This document shows, one piece after another, positions 17,864-28,909 of a DNA stretch of 64,000 nucleotides (position 1 is the stretch's first letter; every line of letters begins with the position of its first letter). The stretch comes from Bradyrhizobium sp. ISRA430 (GTDB taxonomy: Bacteria > Pseudomonadota > Alphaproteobacteria > Rhizobiales > Xanthobacteraceae). The notes beneath the pieces were generated by a model. That model had not been told where the DNA came from and searched no databases. It saw only the letters and a program-made list of their open reading frames with translations. Where the stretch lies: positions 1,674,001 to 1,738,000 of the forward strand of contig NZ_CP094516.1 in assembly GCF_029909975.1 (NCBI RefSeq), written 5' to 3'. The position numbers and the translations under genes are program-made.

Positions 17864-18702
17864 ATGCCCGAATTCCGCCTGACGCAGATTTCCGACACGC
17901 ATCTTGGCCGGCGCTTTCCCGGCCTGGTCGCGAACTTCCACCGCATCAGCGAGCATATCGACGCCGACAGGCCCGATCTCGTCGTCAACACCGGCGATGT
18001 CGCCTTCGACGGGCCGAGCGAGCCGGATGACGTCGCGTTCGCCAAAAGCCTGCACGACGCCCTGCCCGTCGACTGCCGCTACCTGCCCGGCAATCACGAC
18101 ATCGGCGACAATCCGACCGCGATCGGCCCTGCGCCCGAGCCGCCGGTCAGCGAGGCGCACCGCCAGCAGTTCTGCTCGGTCATGGGCGAGGACCATTGGG
18201 CATTCGAAGCGGCCGGCTGGCGCTTCATCGGCCTCAACTCGCTGGTGATGAATTCTGGCCTCGCCTTCGAGGCCGAGCAGTTCGATTGGCTCGCCTCCGA
18301 GATCGCGCGCATAGACGGCAAGCCGGTCGCGCTGTTCCTGCACAAGCCGGTGTTTCTCAACCTGCCCGACGATCCTGAAGCACCCGAAACCTCGATCCGC
18401 TACGTGCCGCAGCCGGCCCGCGCGCGCCTGATCGAGATGTTTTCCGGCGTCGATCTGCGCCTCATCGCCAGCGGCCACGTGCACCAGCGGCGTGACTTCA
18501 CCTATCGCCACACCCGTCACGTCTGGGCGCCGTCGGCGGGCTTTGTCATCAACGACAAGCGCCAACAGCGGATCGCGATCAAGGAAGTCGGCCTCGTCGA
18601 ATACCGCTTCCAGCCGACAGCCTCGAGGTCCGCCACGTCCGGGCGCCGGGCCAGGTCGATATCGACATCGAGGAAATCCTCGCCCAGATGGGCGGACACT
18701 AG
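17864..18702 (+). pseudogene. Metallophosphoesterase with a C-terminal 1-base frameshift
   Basis: Residues 1-251 are a complete calcineurin-like phosphoesterase core (3',5'-cAMP phosphodiesterase CpdA-like): ISDTHLG, VVNTGDV, GNHD, LFLHKP and SGHVH, the five metal-ligand blocks. After EYRFQP the main frame turns into a basic, low-complexity tail running to 18904, overlapping the opposite-strand gene. Shifting by one base after CCG (18614-18616) gives PDSLEVRHVRAPGQ and an ending EEILAQMGGH with a TAG at 18700-18702, a natural 279-residue protein. The missing base is most likely a G. Because the catalytic core is intact, the product may still be active if this is real; it could equally be a sequencing error. 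Confidence 0.8.
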
Positions 18703-18711
18703 CGATGAGCG

Positions 18712-19011
18712 TCAGGCGACGCCCTTCAAATCCTGCTGGATCGCTGCCAACAGCGATTGCAGGGTGGCACTGCTCACCGGCTTTGCCTCATCATTTACAG
18801 GCTGGACATCGGCAGGCCTGATGGTCTTGACCGGACGCTGCGGAAATGGCGGTGGCGGAGTCGGCATCTGTGCCGGCGCGAATTCGGCCTCATCGTCGGC
18901 ATGAACGAACTTGCCATGGATCACGTCGGCACGACGGCCCATGACATACATCGCGGTCCAATAGCCGACGGCCAGCAATATTACGCAGAAAATACCGGTC
19001 TCTAACATCAT
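18712..19011 (-). CDS. Small single-pass membrane protein, unknown function
   Basis: A 99-residue protein with one N-terminal membrane helix (GIFCVILLAVGYWTAMYVMG) followed by a proline-rich linker (PTPPPPFPQRP) and a short helical C-terminus (SATLQSLLAAIQQDLKG). The probable topology is N-out with a cytoplasmic tail. AGGTGCG precedes the doubled ATG. No family recognised. Its tail is overlapped only by the out-of-frame extension of the metallophosphoesterase, supporting that gene's frameshift. Confidence 0.65.
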   Translation of the reverse strand: MMLETGIFCVILLAVGYWTAMYVMGRRADVIHGKFVHADDEAEFAPAQMPTPPPPFPQRPVKTIRPADVQPVNDEAKPVSSATLQSLLAAIQQDLKGVA

Positions 19012-19136
19012 CGCACCTGAAAATGCGCGATGATTCAATGCCTTCGCTCAGAGGTCAATGAACTGACGGTCACACCCGGAGCTTTTACGGGCCGGGTGTT
19101 GCCGATCAGTGACTCCTTCTTAACCACTCGCTCTAC

Positions 19137-19165
19137 CCCGAGGGAGCCGAAGACGGCCCCTCGGG
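19137..19165 (-). terminator. Strong hairpin downstream of the CurA-type gene
   Basis: CCCGAGGG at 19137-19144 pairs with CCCTCGGG ending at 19165, with the inner arms GCCG/CGGC around a short loop. It sits 15 bases after the reductase stop codon. No clear T-run follows on the minus strand, so intrinsic termination is likely but not certain. Confidence 0.45.
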
Positions 19166-19180
19166 AGCGAAAGACGCCGG

Positions 19181-20203
19181 CTACGTCTTGTCCGGCCCGA
19201 CCCGGACGAGCTGCTTGCCGAAATTGGCGCCCTTGAGGAGGCCGATGAAGGCGACAGGCGCGCTCTCCAGGCCCTCGGTGACGAACTCCTTGTACTTGAC
19301 CTTGCCCTCGCGGACCCAGGTCGACATGTCGCGCAGGAAGTCGCCATGGCGTGCCGCGAAATCACTGACGATGAAGCCGCGGAAGGTCAGCCGCTTGGTC
19401 AGCGTTGCACGCATCATGCTGGCGGCCCATTTCGGCGGCTTGGCTTCGGTGTCGTTGTAGTGCGCGATCAGGCCGCACACCGGTACGCGCGCGAACGGAT
19501 TGAGCAACGGGAAGACCGCCTCGAACACGGCGCCGCCGACATTCTCGAAATAGACGTCGATACCCTTCGGGCAGGCGTCCTTCAGCTTGGCCGCCAGATC
19601 AGCGTCGCTATGATCGATGCAGGCGTCGAAGCCGAGTTCTTTCACCACGTAGTCGCACTTGTCCTTGCCGCCGGCGATGCCGACCGCGCGTGCGCCCTTG
19701 ATCTTGGCGATCTGGCCCACGGCAGAGCCGACCGCGCCAGAGGCGCCGGCGACGACGACGGTCTCGCCTGCCTGCGGCTTGCCGATGTCGAGCAAGCCCG
19801 TGTACGCGGTCATGCCGGGCATGCCGAGCACGCCGATCGAGGTTGAGATCGGCGCCAGCTTCGGATCGACCTTGATCAATCCCTTGCCGCTCGAGATCGC
19901 GTGCGTCTGCCAGCCCGCACGGATGCGCACGATGTCGCCCTTGGCGAAGTCCGGATTGTTGGAAGCCGCGACCTCGCTGACCGTCTCGCCCTCCATGACA
20001 CCGCCGACCGGCACGGGTGCGGCGTAGGATGGTCCCTCGCTCATGCGTCCGCGCATATAGGGATCGAGCGACAGCCATATCGTGCGCAGCAGGACTTCAC
20101 CTGCCGCAGGCGTCGGGATCGCGAATTCCTCGATGCGGAAATCAGACGGCTTGGGCTCGCCGACAGGACGCGCGGCGAGAACGATGCGTTTGCCTTGGGG
20201 CAT
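19181..20203 (-). CDS. NADP-dependent oxidoreductase, CurA/leukotriene B4 dehydrogenase-like
   Basis: A 340-residue medium-chain reductase of the zinc-independent CurA/prostaglandin reductase family, which reduces enone double bonds with NADPH. Visible are the substrate-domain opening PKPSDFRIEEFAIPTP, DPYMRGRM, the NADP-binding GASGAVGSAVGQIAKIKGARAVG block and YFENVGGAVFEAVFPLLNPFARVPVCG. The length is typical. A hairpin follows the gene. The physiological substrate in this organism is not known. Confidence 0.92.
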   Translation of the reverse strand: MPQGKRIVLAARPVGEPKPSDFRIEEFAIPTPAAGEVLLRTIWLSLDPYMRGRMSEGPSYAAPVPVGGVMEGETVSEVAASNNPDFAKGDIVRIRAGWQTHAISSGKGLIKVDPKLAPISTSIGVLGMPGMTAYTGLLDIGKPQAGETVVVAGASGAVGSAVGQIAKIKGARAVGIAGGKDKCDYVVKELGFDACIDHSDADLAAKLKDACPKGIDVYFENVGGAVFEAVFPLLNPFARVPVCGLIAHYNDTEAKPPKWAASMMRATLTKRLTFRGFIVSDFAARHGDFLRDMSTWVREGKVKYKEFVTEGLESAPVAFIGLLKGANFGKQLVRVGPDKT

Positions 20204-20342
20204 AGGGGCTTCCTCCGAATTGTCTTTCGACGCGAACGGAAGCGGAGGGAGCGGAGCGCGTCAATACAAAAGCACTGGAGTGCGTGGCCGCAGATGCTTC
20301 TTGCAACGAAGAGAGGCGGCACGAACGAGCCGCCCCCTCGCC

Positions 20343-20442
20343 GTCATCGCCCGCGGAGGCGGGCGATCCAGTATTCCAGAGACGGCGACGAATACGGATC
20401 GGCCGCGGCGTACTGGATGCCCCGCTTTCGCGGGGCATGACA
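20343..20442. repeat. Palindromic repeat, family 1
   Basis: GTCATCGCCCGCGGAGGCGG at the left arm, GGGGCATGACAG at the right, with ATCCAGTATTCCAGAGACG and GCGTACTGGATGCCCCGC inside. It is the same family as the three-unit array at 28482. It sits just past the guaB stop codon and could contribute to ending guaB transcription. Confidence 0.8.
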
Positions 20443-20463
20443 GCAGAGTGTGGATGAGCCGAC

Positions 20464-22505
<2,042 letters not shown>

Positions 22506-23999
22506 ATGTCGATCGACAAGCAACGCGTGATTCCGCTGATCGTGGCCACCGCACTGTTCATGGAGAACATGGACTCGACGGTCATCGCCACCTCGCTGCC
22601 GGCGATCGCCGCCGACATCGGCACCAGCCCCCTGACGCTGAAGCTCGCGATCACCTCGTATCTGCTGTCGCTCGCGGTGTTCATCCCCGCGAGCGGTTGG
22701 ACCGCCGACCGGTTCGGCGCGCGGCTGGTTTTTGCGATCGCCGTTTGCGTGTTCATGGTAGGCTCGGTCGGTTGCGCGCTGTCAACCTCGGTCACCGATT
22801 TCGTGTTCGCGCGCATCCTCCAGGGCATGGGCGGCGCGATGATGACGCCGGTCGGACGCCTGGTGCTGCTGCGCTCGATCGACAAGAGCGCGCTGGTCAA
22901 TGCCATGGCCTGGGTCACGGTCCCTGCCCTGATCGGTCCCGTGATCGGGCCGCCGCTCGGCGGCTTCATCACGACCTACGCGTCGTGGCACTGGATCTTC
23001 CTGATCAATATCCCGATCGGACTCCTTGGCATCTTCATGGCCCTGCGCTTCATCGATCCCATCAAGAGCGAGACGCAGGAGAAGTTCGATCTCTACGGCA
23101 TGGTGCTGGCGGGCATCGGGCTCGCCGGCATCGCGTTCGGACTGTCGGTCGCCGGGCTCAACCTGCTGCCGTGGAGCACGGTCGCGGCCCTCGTCGTGGG
23201 CGGATCGATCTCGATGACTCTCTATGTGCTTCACGCCCGGCGGACGGGATCGCCGGTGCTCGACTTCTCGCTGCTAAAGCTGCCGACCTTACGCGCCGCC
23301 GTCCTCGGCGGCTTCATGTTCCGGCTCGGCATCGGCGCGCTGCCCTTCCTGCTGCCGCTTCTGATGCAGATCGGGTTCGGGCTGACGCCATTCCATTCGG
23401 GCCTCGTCACCTTCGCCTCCTCACTCGGCGCCATGGGCATGAAGACGCTGGCCGCGCGGATAATCCGCACCTTCGGCTTCCGCAACCTGATGGCGGTGAA
23501 CGCGATCGTCAGCGCATTCTTCCTCGGCGTGTGCGCGCTGTTCACGGTGACGACCCCGCTGCTCATCATCATGGTCATCCTGGTGGTCGGCGGCTTCTTC
23601 CGCTCGCTGGAGTTCACCGCGATCAACACGGTCGCCTATGCCGAGGTCGAAACCGCGCAGATGAGCCGCGCCACCACGCTCGTCAGCGTCAACCAGCAGC
23701 TCGCGGTCTCCGCCGGCGTTGCCGTCGGCGCCGCCTCGGTGGAGACGACGATGTGGCTGCGCCATGTCAGCGAGCTCGACGCGACCATGTTCGCACCGGC
23801 CTTCGTCGTCGTCGCGCTGACCTCGGCGGCCTCGAGCTGGTTCTTCTGGCAGATGCCTCATGATGCGGGCCACGAGATCTCCGGCCGCAAGGCGGTCGAG
23901 ATCTCCAGCCGCAAGGGCGCGGCAAAGAGTGCGGCGAGCGCCGCCGTCAAGGCGGCGACTGAGGATACGCAGGACATGCGGGATCAGCGGCTGGGGTAG
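22506..23999 (+). CDS. MFS transporter, DHA2/EmrB-QacA type
   Basis: A 497-residue multidrug-efflux-like transporter with the DHA2 first-helix pattern ATALFMENMDSTVIATSLPAIAADIG, motif A in ASGWTADRFGARLVF and motif C in ALIGPVIGPPLGGFI. About 14 hydrophobic segments are visible. The last 40 residues are hydrophilic and lysine/alanine rich. No membrane-fusion partner or local regulator is adjacent, so the substrate cannot be inferred. Confidence 0.92.
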   Translation: MSIDKQRVIPLIVATALFMENMDSTVIATSLPAIAADIGTSPLTLKLAITSYLLSLAVFIPASGWTADRFGARLVFAIAVCVFMVGSVGCALSTSVTDFVFARILQGMGGAMMTPVGRLVLLRSIDKSALVNAMAWVTVPALIGPVIGPPLGGFITTYASWHWIFLINIPIGLLGIFMALRFIDPIKSETQEKFDLYGMVLAGIGLAGIAFGLSVAGLNLLPWSTVAALVVGGSISMTLYVLHARRTGSPVLDFSLLKLPTLRAAVLGGFMFRLGIGALPFLLPLLMQIGFGLTPFHSGLVTFASSLGAMGMKTLAARIIRTFGFRNLMAVNAIVSAFFLGVCALFTVTTPLLIIMVILVVGGFFRSLEFTAINTVAYAEVETAQMSRATTLVSVNQQLAVSAGVAVGAASVETTMWLRHVSELDATMFAPAFVVVALTSAASSWFFWQMPHDAGHEISGRKAVEISSRKGAAKSAASAAVKAATEDTQDMRDQRLG

Positions 24000-24010
24000 T
24001 GCCTCGCCTC

Positions 24011-24092
24011 GTCATTGCGAGCGAAGCGAAGCAATCCAGAATCTTTCCGCGGAGACTCTGGATTGCTTCGTCGCTTCGCTCCTCGCAATGAC
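24011..24092. repeat. Palindromic repeat, family 3 (GTCATTGCGAGCG...)
   Basis: Left arm GTCATTGCGAGCGAAGCGAA plus GCAATCCAGA; right arm TCTGGATTGC and CGCTCCTCGCAATGAC, folding into a long hairpin. It lies between the convergent MFS and rlmE genes. A second copy is at 55525-55608. Confidence 0.85.
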
Positions 24093-24103
24093 GGAGTTTG
24101 GGG

Positions 24104-24790
24104 CTAGGCCTTCGCCTCCCCCCGAAATCCCGTCGCCAGCACATAGCGCTCCGAGGAATCCTGCCGGCTCGCGGCCGGCTTGACGTGACGTACGGTGGCG
24201 AAGTCGCGCTTGAGCTGGGCGAGCAACTCGGCGTCAGCACCGCTCTGGAACGTCTTCGCCAGGAACGTGCCGCCGGGCTTGAGCACGTCGCAGGCAAAGG
24301 CTGCGGCGGTTTCGACCAGGCCGACGATGCGGAGCTGGTCGGTCTTGCGATGGCCGGTGGTGTTGGCGGCCATGTCGGACATCACGACGTCGGCGCCGCC
24401 TCCTAACATCGCGGTGAGCCTCGAAGGCGCGTCATTGTCCATGAAGTCGAGCTGCGCGAAATCGACACCGGGGATCTCCGGCATCTCCAAGAGATCGATG
24501 GCGACGACCTTGCCCTTGCCGTCGACCGAGCCGACGCGCTTCGCCGCGATCTGGCTCCAGCCGCCGGGCGCAGCGCCAAGATCGACCACCGCCATGCCGG
24601 GCTTCAGCAGACGAAACTTGTCGTCCATCTCCAGCAGCTTGAACGCGGCGCGCGAGCGATAACCTTGCGCCTTGGCCTTGGCGACATAGGGATCATTGAG
24701 TTGCCGCTCCAGCCAGAGCTTTGACGACAGCTTGCGCTTGCCGCCGGTCTTGACCTGGACGTGCAAGCGGCCGGTGGTGTCCTTCGCCAT
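24104..24790 (-). CDS. rlmE: 23S rRNA (uridine-2'-O) methyltransferase RlmE
   Basis: A 228-residue RrmJ/FtsJ methyltransferase that methylates U2552 of 23S rRNA. Seen in order: [16 protein letters not shown] with the first catalytic Lys, the SAM motif [29 protein letters not shown] with the catalytic Asp, and [12 protein letters not shown] with the second Lys, plus [16 protein letters not shown] with the final Glu, completing the K-D-K-E tetrad. The gene is 1 base from the upstream Ppx/GppA gene, so they form one operon. Confidence 0.96.
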   Translation of the reverse strand: MAKDTTGRLHVQVKTGGKRKLSSKLWLERQLNDPYVAKAKAQGYRSRAAFKLLEMDDKFRLLKPGMAVVDLGAAPGGWSQIAAKRVGSVDGKGKVVAIDLLEMPEIPGVDFAQLDFMDNDAPSRLTAMLGGGADVVMSDMAANTTGHRKTDQLRIVGLVETAAAFACDVLKPGGTFLAKTFQSGADAELLAQLKRDFATVRHVKPAASRQDSSERYVLATGFRGEAKA

Positions 24791-24791
24791 C

Positions 24792-25871
24792 TCACCAGCT
24801 CCTGAGCGCGCCGTCCTCGCGCATCATCTCGACCAGCATGCCTTCGCGTAAGCCGCGGTCGGCAACGCGCAGGCGCGGCAGCGGAAAGGCGCGGCGGATG
24901 GCGTCGAGGATGGCACAGCCGGCCAGCACGAGGTCGGCGCGCTCGACGCTGATGCAATTGTTGCCGGCGCGTTGCTCATAGCTCATGCCGAGCAGCTTAT
25001 TGATGGTCGCGGTGATGTCGGCATCGTTCATCCAGATGCTGTCGATGCGGCGGCGATCGTAGCGCGGCAGGTTGAGATGGATGCCGGCGAGCGTCGTCAC
25101 GGTGCCGGACGTACCCAAAAGGTGCATGTCGGCGAGATCGCGCCCGTGCTCTTCCGCGAACGGCGCGACATGGTTCGCGACCTCCTGCTCCATCGCAGCA
25201 TAGATCTCCGGCGTCACGTCGCGGCCGCCGAAATGCTCGGCCAGCGTCACCACGCCGAGCGGAATCGACATCCAGGCCTTGATGCGCGGCTGGGGATTTT
25301 CGTCCGTAGGATCGCGCTCGATCCGAACCAGCTCGGTCGAGCCGCCGCCGATGTCGAACAGGATCGCACCGCGCCCCCTGGGATCGACCAGCGGCGAGCA
25401 GCCGAGCACGGCCAGCGCCGCCTCGGTCTCGCGGTCGATCACCTCGAGCTCGATGCCGGTCTCGGCCGCGACGCGGCTGCGAAAGCCTTCCGCGTTCGAG
25501 GCCGCGCGGCAGGCTTCGGTGGCGATCAGCCGTAGCCGTCTTGCTTTGCGCAGGTTGATCTTGTCGCGGCAAATGCTGAGCGCCGCGATCGCGCGCTCGA
25601 TCGCCGCCTCGCTGATGCAGCCGGTCGCCGAGACGCCCTCGCCGAGCCGGATGATGCGCGAGAAGGAATCGACCACGCGAAAACCATCGCTGGTCGGACA
25701 GGCGATCAACAGCCTGCAATTGTTGGTGCCGAGGTCGAGCGCCGCATAGACGCCGGTTCCCGGCGCCGGCGCGGGGACGGCCGATGCGGCGGCAAGCGCC
25801 ACCGTCGCCATCGACCCCTCCAGGCCCCCGTCCGGCGCATGGCCGTTGTGGAGCCGCGTGTGGTCATTCAT
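24792..25871 (-). CDS. Exopolyphosphatase/guanosine pentaphosphate phosphatase-like protein (Ppx/GppA)
   Basis: A 359-residue ASKHA-fold phosphatase. The two phosphate-binding loops are [13 protein letters not shown] near 45 and [12 protein letters not shown] near 175; [12 protein letters not shown] and GLREGML also match the family. It is shorter than Ppx with a C-terminal HD domain; that domain is absent. The N-terminal 40 residues are variable and glycine/alanine rich. Whether it hydrolyses polyphosphate or pppGpp cannot be told. It is coupled to rlmE, a pairing seen in many alphaproteobacteria. Confidence 0.92.
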   Translation of the reverse strand: MNDHTRLHNGHAPDGGLEGSMATVALAAASAVPAPAPGTGVYAALDLGTNNCRLLIACPTSDGFRVVDSFSRIIRLGEGVSATGCISEAAIERAIAALSICRDKINLRKARRLRLIATEACRAASNAEGFRSRVAAETGIELEVIDRETEAALAVLGCSPLVDPRGRGAILFDIGGGSTELVRIERDPTDENPQPRIKAWMSIPLGVVTLAEHFGGRDVTPEIYAAMEQEVANHVAPFAEEHGRDLADMHLLGTSGTVTTLAGIHLNLPRYDRRRIDSIWMNDADITATINKLLGMSYEQRAGNNCISVERADLVLAGCAILDAIRRAFPLPRLRVADRGLREGMLVEMMREDGALRSW

Positions 25872-26081
25872 ACAAACGTCTTTCCGCGGCCCGCTGGGCC
25901 GATCTGGAATTGCTTTTTCGCCTGAAACTTTAGCAGCGCATTAGGCCTGCGCAACAACGCATCACATAGGACCATGCCCATTCGTGCGTTGTCGTGAACG
26001 GGGCCGTGGGTTATCTGAACGGGGTCGGTCCTTCAGGCGCCCGCGAAACCCGCGCAAATGCCGGCTTTTCAGGACATTTCC

Positions 26082-28451
26082 ATGCAAGAACACACCAAAT
26101 CGTCGACGCTCGAAAACGCTATTGCACTGCAAAAATACGGCGTTGGACAACCGGTCCGCCGTAAAGAGGACGACACGCTGGTGCGCGGCAAGGGCCGCTA
26201 TACCGACGATTTCAACCTGCCCGGCCAGGCCTACGCCGTGATCGTCCGCTCGACCCATGCCCATGGCGTGATCCGCGGCATCGGCACCGAGGCCGCCAGA
26301 GCGATGCCGGGCGTGCTGGGGGTGTGGACCGGCACCGACCTTAACGCCGCCGGCTACGGCCCCTTCACCTGCGGCCTGCCGCTGAAGAGCCGTGACGGCT
26401 CGCCCCTGCTCCAGACCAACCGCCAGCCCCTCGCGACCGACAAGGTCCGCTTCGTCGGCGATCCCGTCGCCTTCGTGGTTGCGGAGACGCTGGCGCAGGC
26501 GCGCGACGCGGCCGAAGCGGTTGAGGTCGATGTCGAGCCCTTGCCGGCAGTGACCGACCCCGAGGAGGCCGCAAGACCCGGCGCGCCACAGCTCTACGAC
26601 CACATCCCGAACAACGTCGCACTCGACTATCACTATGGCGATGTGGAGAAGGTGAACGCCGCCTTCGCCGGCGCCGCCCATGTGACCAAGCTCGACATCG
26701 AGAACACCCGTGTCGCCGTGGTCTCGATGGAACCGCGCGTGGGGCTCGCGTCCTACGACAAGAAGACCGAGCGCTACACCATCCAGGTGCCGACGCAGGG
26801 CGTCGCTGGCAACCGCGCCAACCTCGCCAAGAACCTGAAAGTACCGAACGAAAAGGTGCGCATCCTCACCGCCAATGTCGGCGGCTCCTTCGGCATGAAG
26901 AACATCAACTACCCCGAATATATGTGCATCCTCTATGCGGCCAAGGAACTCGGCCGCCCGGTGAAGTGGCTCGACGAGCGCTCGACCAGCTTCCTCTCGG
27001 ACAGCCACGGCCGCGCGCAAAAAATCCATGCCGAGCTCGCGCTGGATGCCGAGGGACATTTCCTCGCGGCAAAGCTCGAAGGCTACGGCAATCTCGGCGC
27101 CTACATCACCGGCGTTGCGCCCGGCCCGCTCTCGCTCAACACCGGCAAGAATTTCTCCAGCGTCTATCGTACGCCGCTGATGGCGGTCGACATCAAGACG
27201 GTGTTGACCAACACCACGCTGATGGGCGCCTATCGCGGCGCCGGCCGGCCCGAGGCGAACTACTACATGGAGCGCCTAATCGACCGCGCCGCGGACGAGA
27301 TGGGCATCAACCGGCTGACGCTGCGCAAGCGCAACTTCATCAAGCCGAACCAGATGCCGTTCCCGGCCTCGTCCGGCGTCACCTATGACAGCGGCGACTT
27401 CCAGTCGGTGTTCAACAAGGCGCTCGAGATCTCCGACCACGAGAACTTCGCCAAGCGCAAGAAGGAGAGTAAGAAAGCCGGCAAGCTGCGCGGCATCGCG
27501 GTCGGCTCCTATCTCGAGGTCACCGCGCCGCCGAGCGTCGAACTCGGCAAGATCGTGTTCGATCCGGACGGCACCGTGCAGCTCATCACCGGCACACTCG
27601 ACTACGGCCAGGGCCACGCGACGCCGTTCGCGCAGGTTTTGTGCGCGCAGCTCGGCATCCCCTTCGAGAGCGTCAGGCTGGTGCAGGGCGACAGCGACAT
27701 CGTCCACACCGGCAGCGGCACCGGCGGCTCGCGCTCGATCACGGCGAGCGGCATGGCGATCGTGGAGGCCTCCAAGCTCGTGATCGAGAAGGGCAAGCGC
27801 GCCGCCGCGCACATGCTGGAAGCTTCCGAGGTCGACATCGAGTTCGCCGATGGCAGCTTCACCATCGCCGGCACCGACCGCAGCATCGACATCATGGAGC
27901 TCGCAAAGCGCCTGCATGAGGGCAAGGTGCCTGAGGGCGTGCCTGACTCGCTCGACGTCGATCACACCAGCGACGTTGTGCCGTCGGCCTTCCCGAACGG
28001 CTGCCACGTCGCGGAGGTCGAGATCGATCCGGACACCGGCGTGGTGCAGATCGTGCGCTACAGCGCCGTGAACGATTTCGGCACGGTGATCAACCCGATG
28101 CTTGTGGCGGGCCAGCTCCACGGCGGTGTCGTCCAGGGCATCGGCCAGGCGCTGATGGAGCAGATCCGCTACGACGAGAGCGGCCAGCCGATCACGGGCT
28201 CGCTGATGGACTACGCGCTGCCGCGCGCCGAGGACGCGCCGTTCATGACGGTCGGCGATCACCCGGTGCCGGCCAAGAGCAATCCCTTGGGCACCAAGGG
28301 CTGCGGCGAAGCGGGCTGCGCCGGCAGCATGTCGACGGTGGTGAACGCGGTGCTCGATGCGCTCTCGGACTACGGCGTCAAGCATATCGACATGCCGCTG
28401 ACGCCGGAGCGCGTCTGGCGCGCGATCCAGCAGGCGAAGGGCGGGGCGTAG
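26082..28451 (+). CDS. Xanthine dehydrogenase-family molybdopterin-binding large subunit (CoxL form-II-like)
   Basis: A 789-residue large subunit of the molybdenum hydroxylase family. The N-terminal segment VGQPVRRKEDDTLVRGKGRYTDDFNLPGQAYAVIVRSTHAHG is typical. The active-site loop reads GAYRGAGRPEA, the form-II/aldehyde-oxidase-like version lacking the CO dehydrogenase Cys, and the catalytic Glu is in GCGEAGCAG. The start at 26082 follows AGGAC; an upstream ATG at 26058 is less likely. The medium FAD and small 2Fe-2S subunits are not adjacent in this window, so the partners must be elsewhere. The true substrate is unknown. Confidence 0.92.
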   Translation: MQEHTKSSTLENAIALQKYGVGQPVRRKEDDTLVRGKGRYTDDFNLPGQAYAVIVRSTHAHGVIRGIGTEAARAMPGVLGVWTGTDLNAAGYGPFTCGLPLKSRDGSPLLQTNRQPLATDKVRFVGDPVAFVVAETLAQARDAAEAVEVDVEPLPAVTDPEEAARPGAPQLYDHIPNNVALDYHYGDVEKVNAAFAGAAHVTKLDIENTRVAVVSMEPRVGLASYDKKTERYTIQVPTQGVAGNRANLAKNLKVPNEKVRILTANVGGSFGMKNINYPEYMCILYAAKELGRPVKWLDERSTSFLSDSHGRAQKIHAELALDAEGHFLAAKLEGYGNLGAYITGVAPGPLSLNTGKNFSSVYRTPLMAVDIKTVLTNTTLMGAYRGAGRPEANYYMERLIDRAADEMGINRLTLRKRNFIKPNQMPFPASSGVTYDSGDFQSVFNKALEISDHENFAKRKKESKKAGKLRGIAVGSYLEVTAPPSVELGKIVFDPDGTVQLITGTLDYGQGHATPFAQVLCAQLGIPFESVRLVQGDSDIVHTGSGTGGSRSITASGMAIVEASKLVIEKGKRAAAHMLEASEVDIEFADGSFTIAGTDRSIDIMELAKRLHEGKVPEGVPDSLDVDHTSDVVPSAFPNGCHVAEVEIDPDTGVVQIVRYSAVNDFGTVINPMLVAGQLHGGVVQGIGQALMEQIRYDESGQPITGSLMDYALPRAEDAPFMTVGDHPVPAKSNPLGTKGCGEAGCAGSMSTVVNAVLDALSDYGVKHIDMPLTPERVWRAIQQAKGGA

Positions 28452-28481
28452 GGGCGACTTCCTGCTTCCACAATCATCACT

Positions 28482-28876
28482 GTCATCGCCCGCGAAAGCG
28501 GGCGATCCAGTATTCCAGAGACGTCGGAGGGGTACGGAGAAGCCGCGGCGTACTGGATGCCCCGCCTACGCGGGGCATGACACCGTAATTTGGGTTAGAT
28601 GCGCTCGCTGCCGCCACACCCGCAATCGTCATCGCCCGCGAAAGCGGGCGATCCAGTATTCCAGAGACGTTGGAGGGATACGGAGAAGCCGCGACGTACT
28701 GGATGGCCCGCATTCGCGGGGCATGACACCGTAATTTGGGTTAGACGCGCTCGCTGCCGCCACACCCGCAATCGTCATCGCCCGCGAAAGCGGGCGATCC
28801 AGTATTCCAGAGACGTTGGAGGGATACGGAGAAGCCGCGGTGTACTGGATGCCCCGCTTTCGCGGGGCATGACACC
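28482..28876. repeat. Tandem array of three 146-bp family-1 palindromic units
   Basis: Units start at 28482, 28628 and 28774, exactly 146 bp apart. Each begins GTCATCGCCCGCGAAAGCGG, passes through ATCCAGTATTCCAGAGACG and GTACTGGATG, and ends in a GGGGCATGACACCGT stretch. Units 1 and 2 continue through an identical spacer (TAATTTGGGTTAGA, CTCGCTGCCGCCACACCCGC); unit 3 ends at the palindrome. Differences are a few bases per unit. It fills the gap after the molybdopterin gene. Confidence 0.93.
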
Positions 28877-28909
28877 GTGTTTGCGGCGACGCGCGTGCCC
28901 CTTACCGCC

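Noticed and set aside
18703..18904. The extended tail of the metallophosphoesterase as a true C-terminal domain
   Set aside because: It is entirely antisense to the 18712-19011 gene and low in complexity; a one-base frameshift explains it better.
25962..28385. Two long minus-strand frames in the molybdopterin gene region
   Set aside because: Both are antisense to a complete, recognisable large subunit.
28482..28876. Regularly spaced direct repeats that could be taken for a CRISPR array
   Set aside because: The repeat unit is 146 bp with a palindromic core and near-identical spacers, not short repeats with unique spacers, and there are no cas genes.
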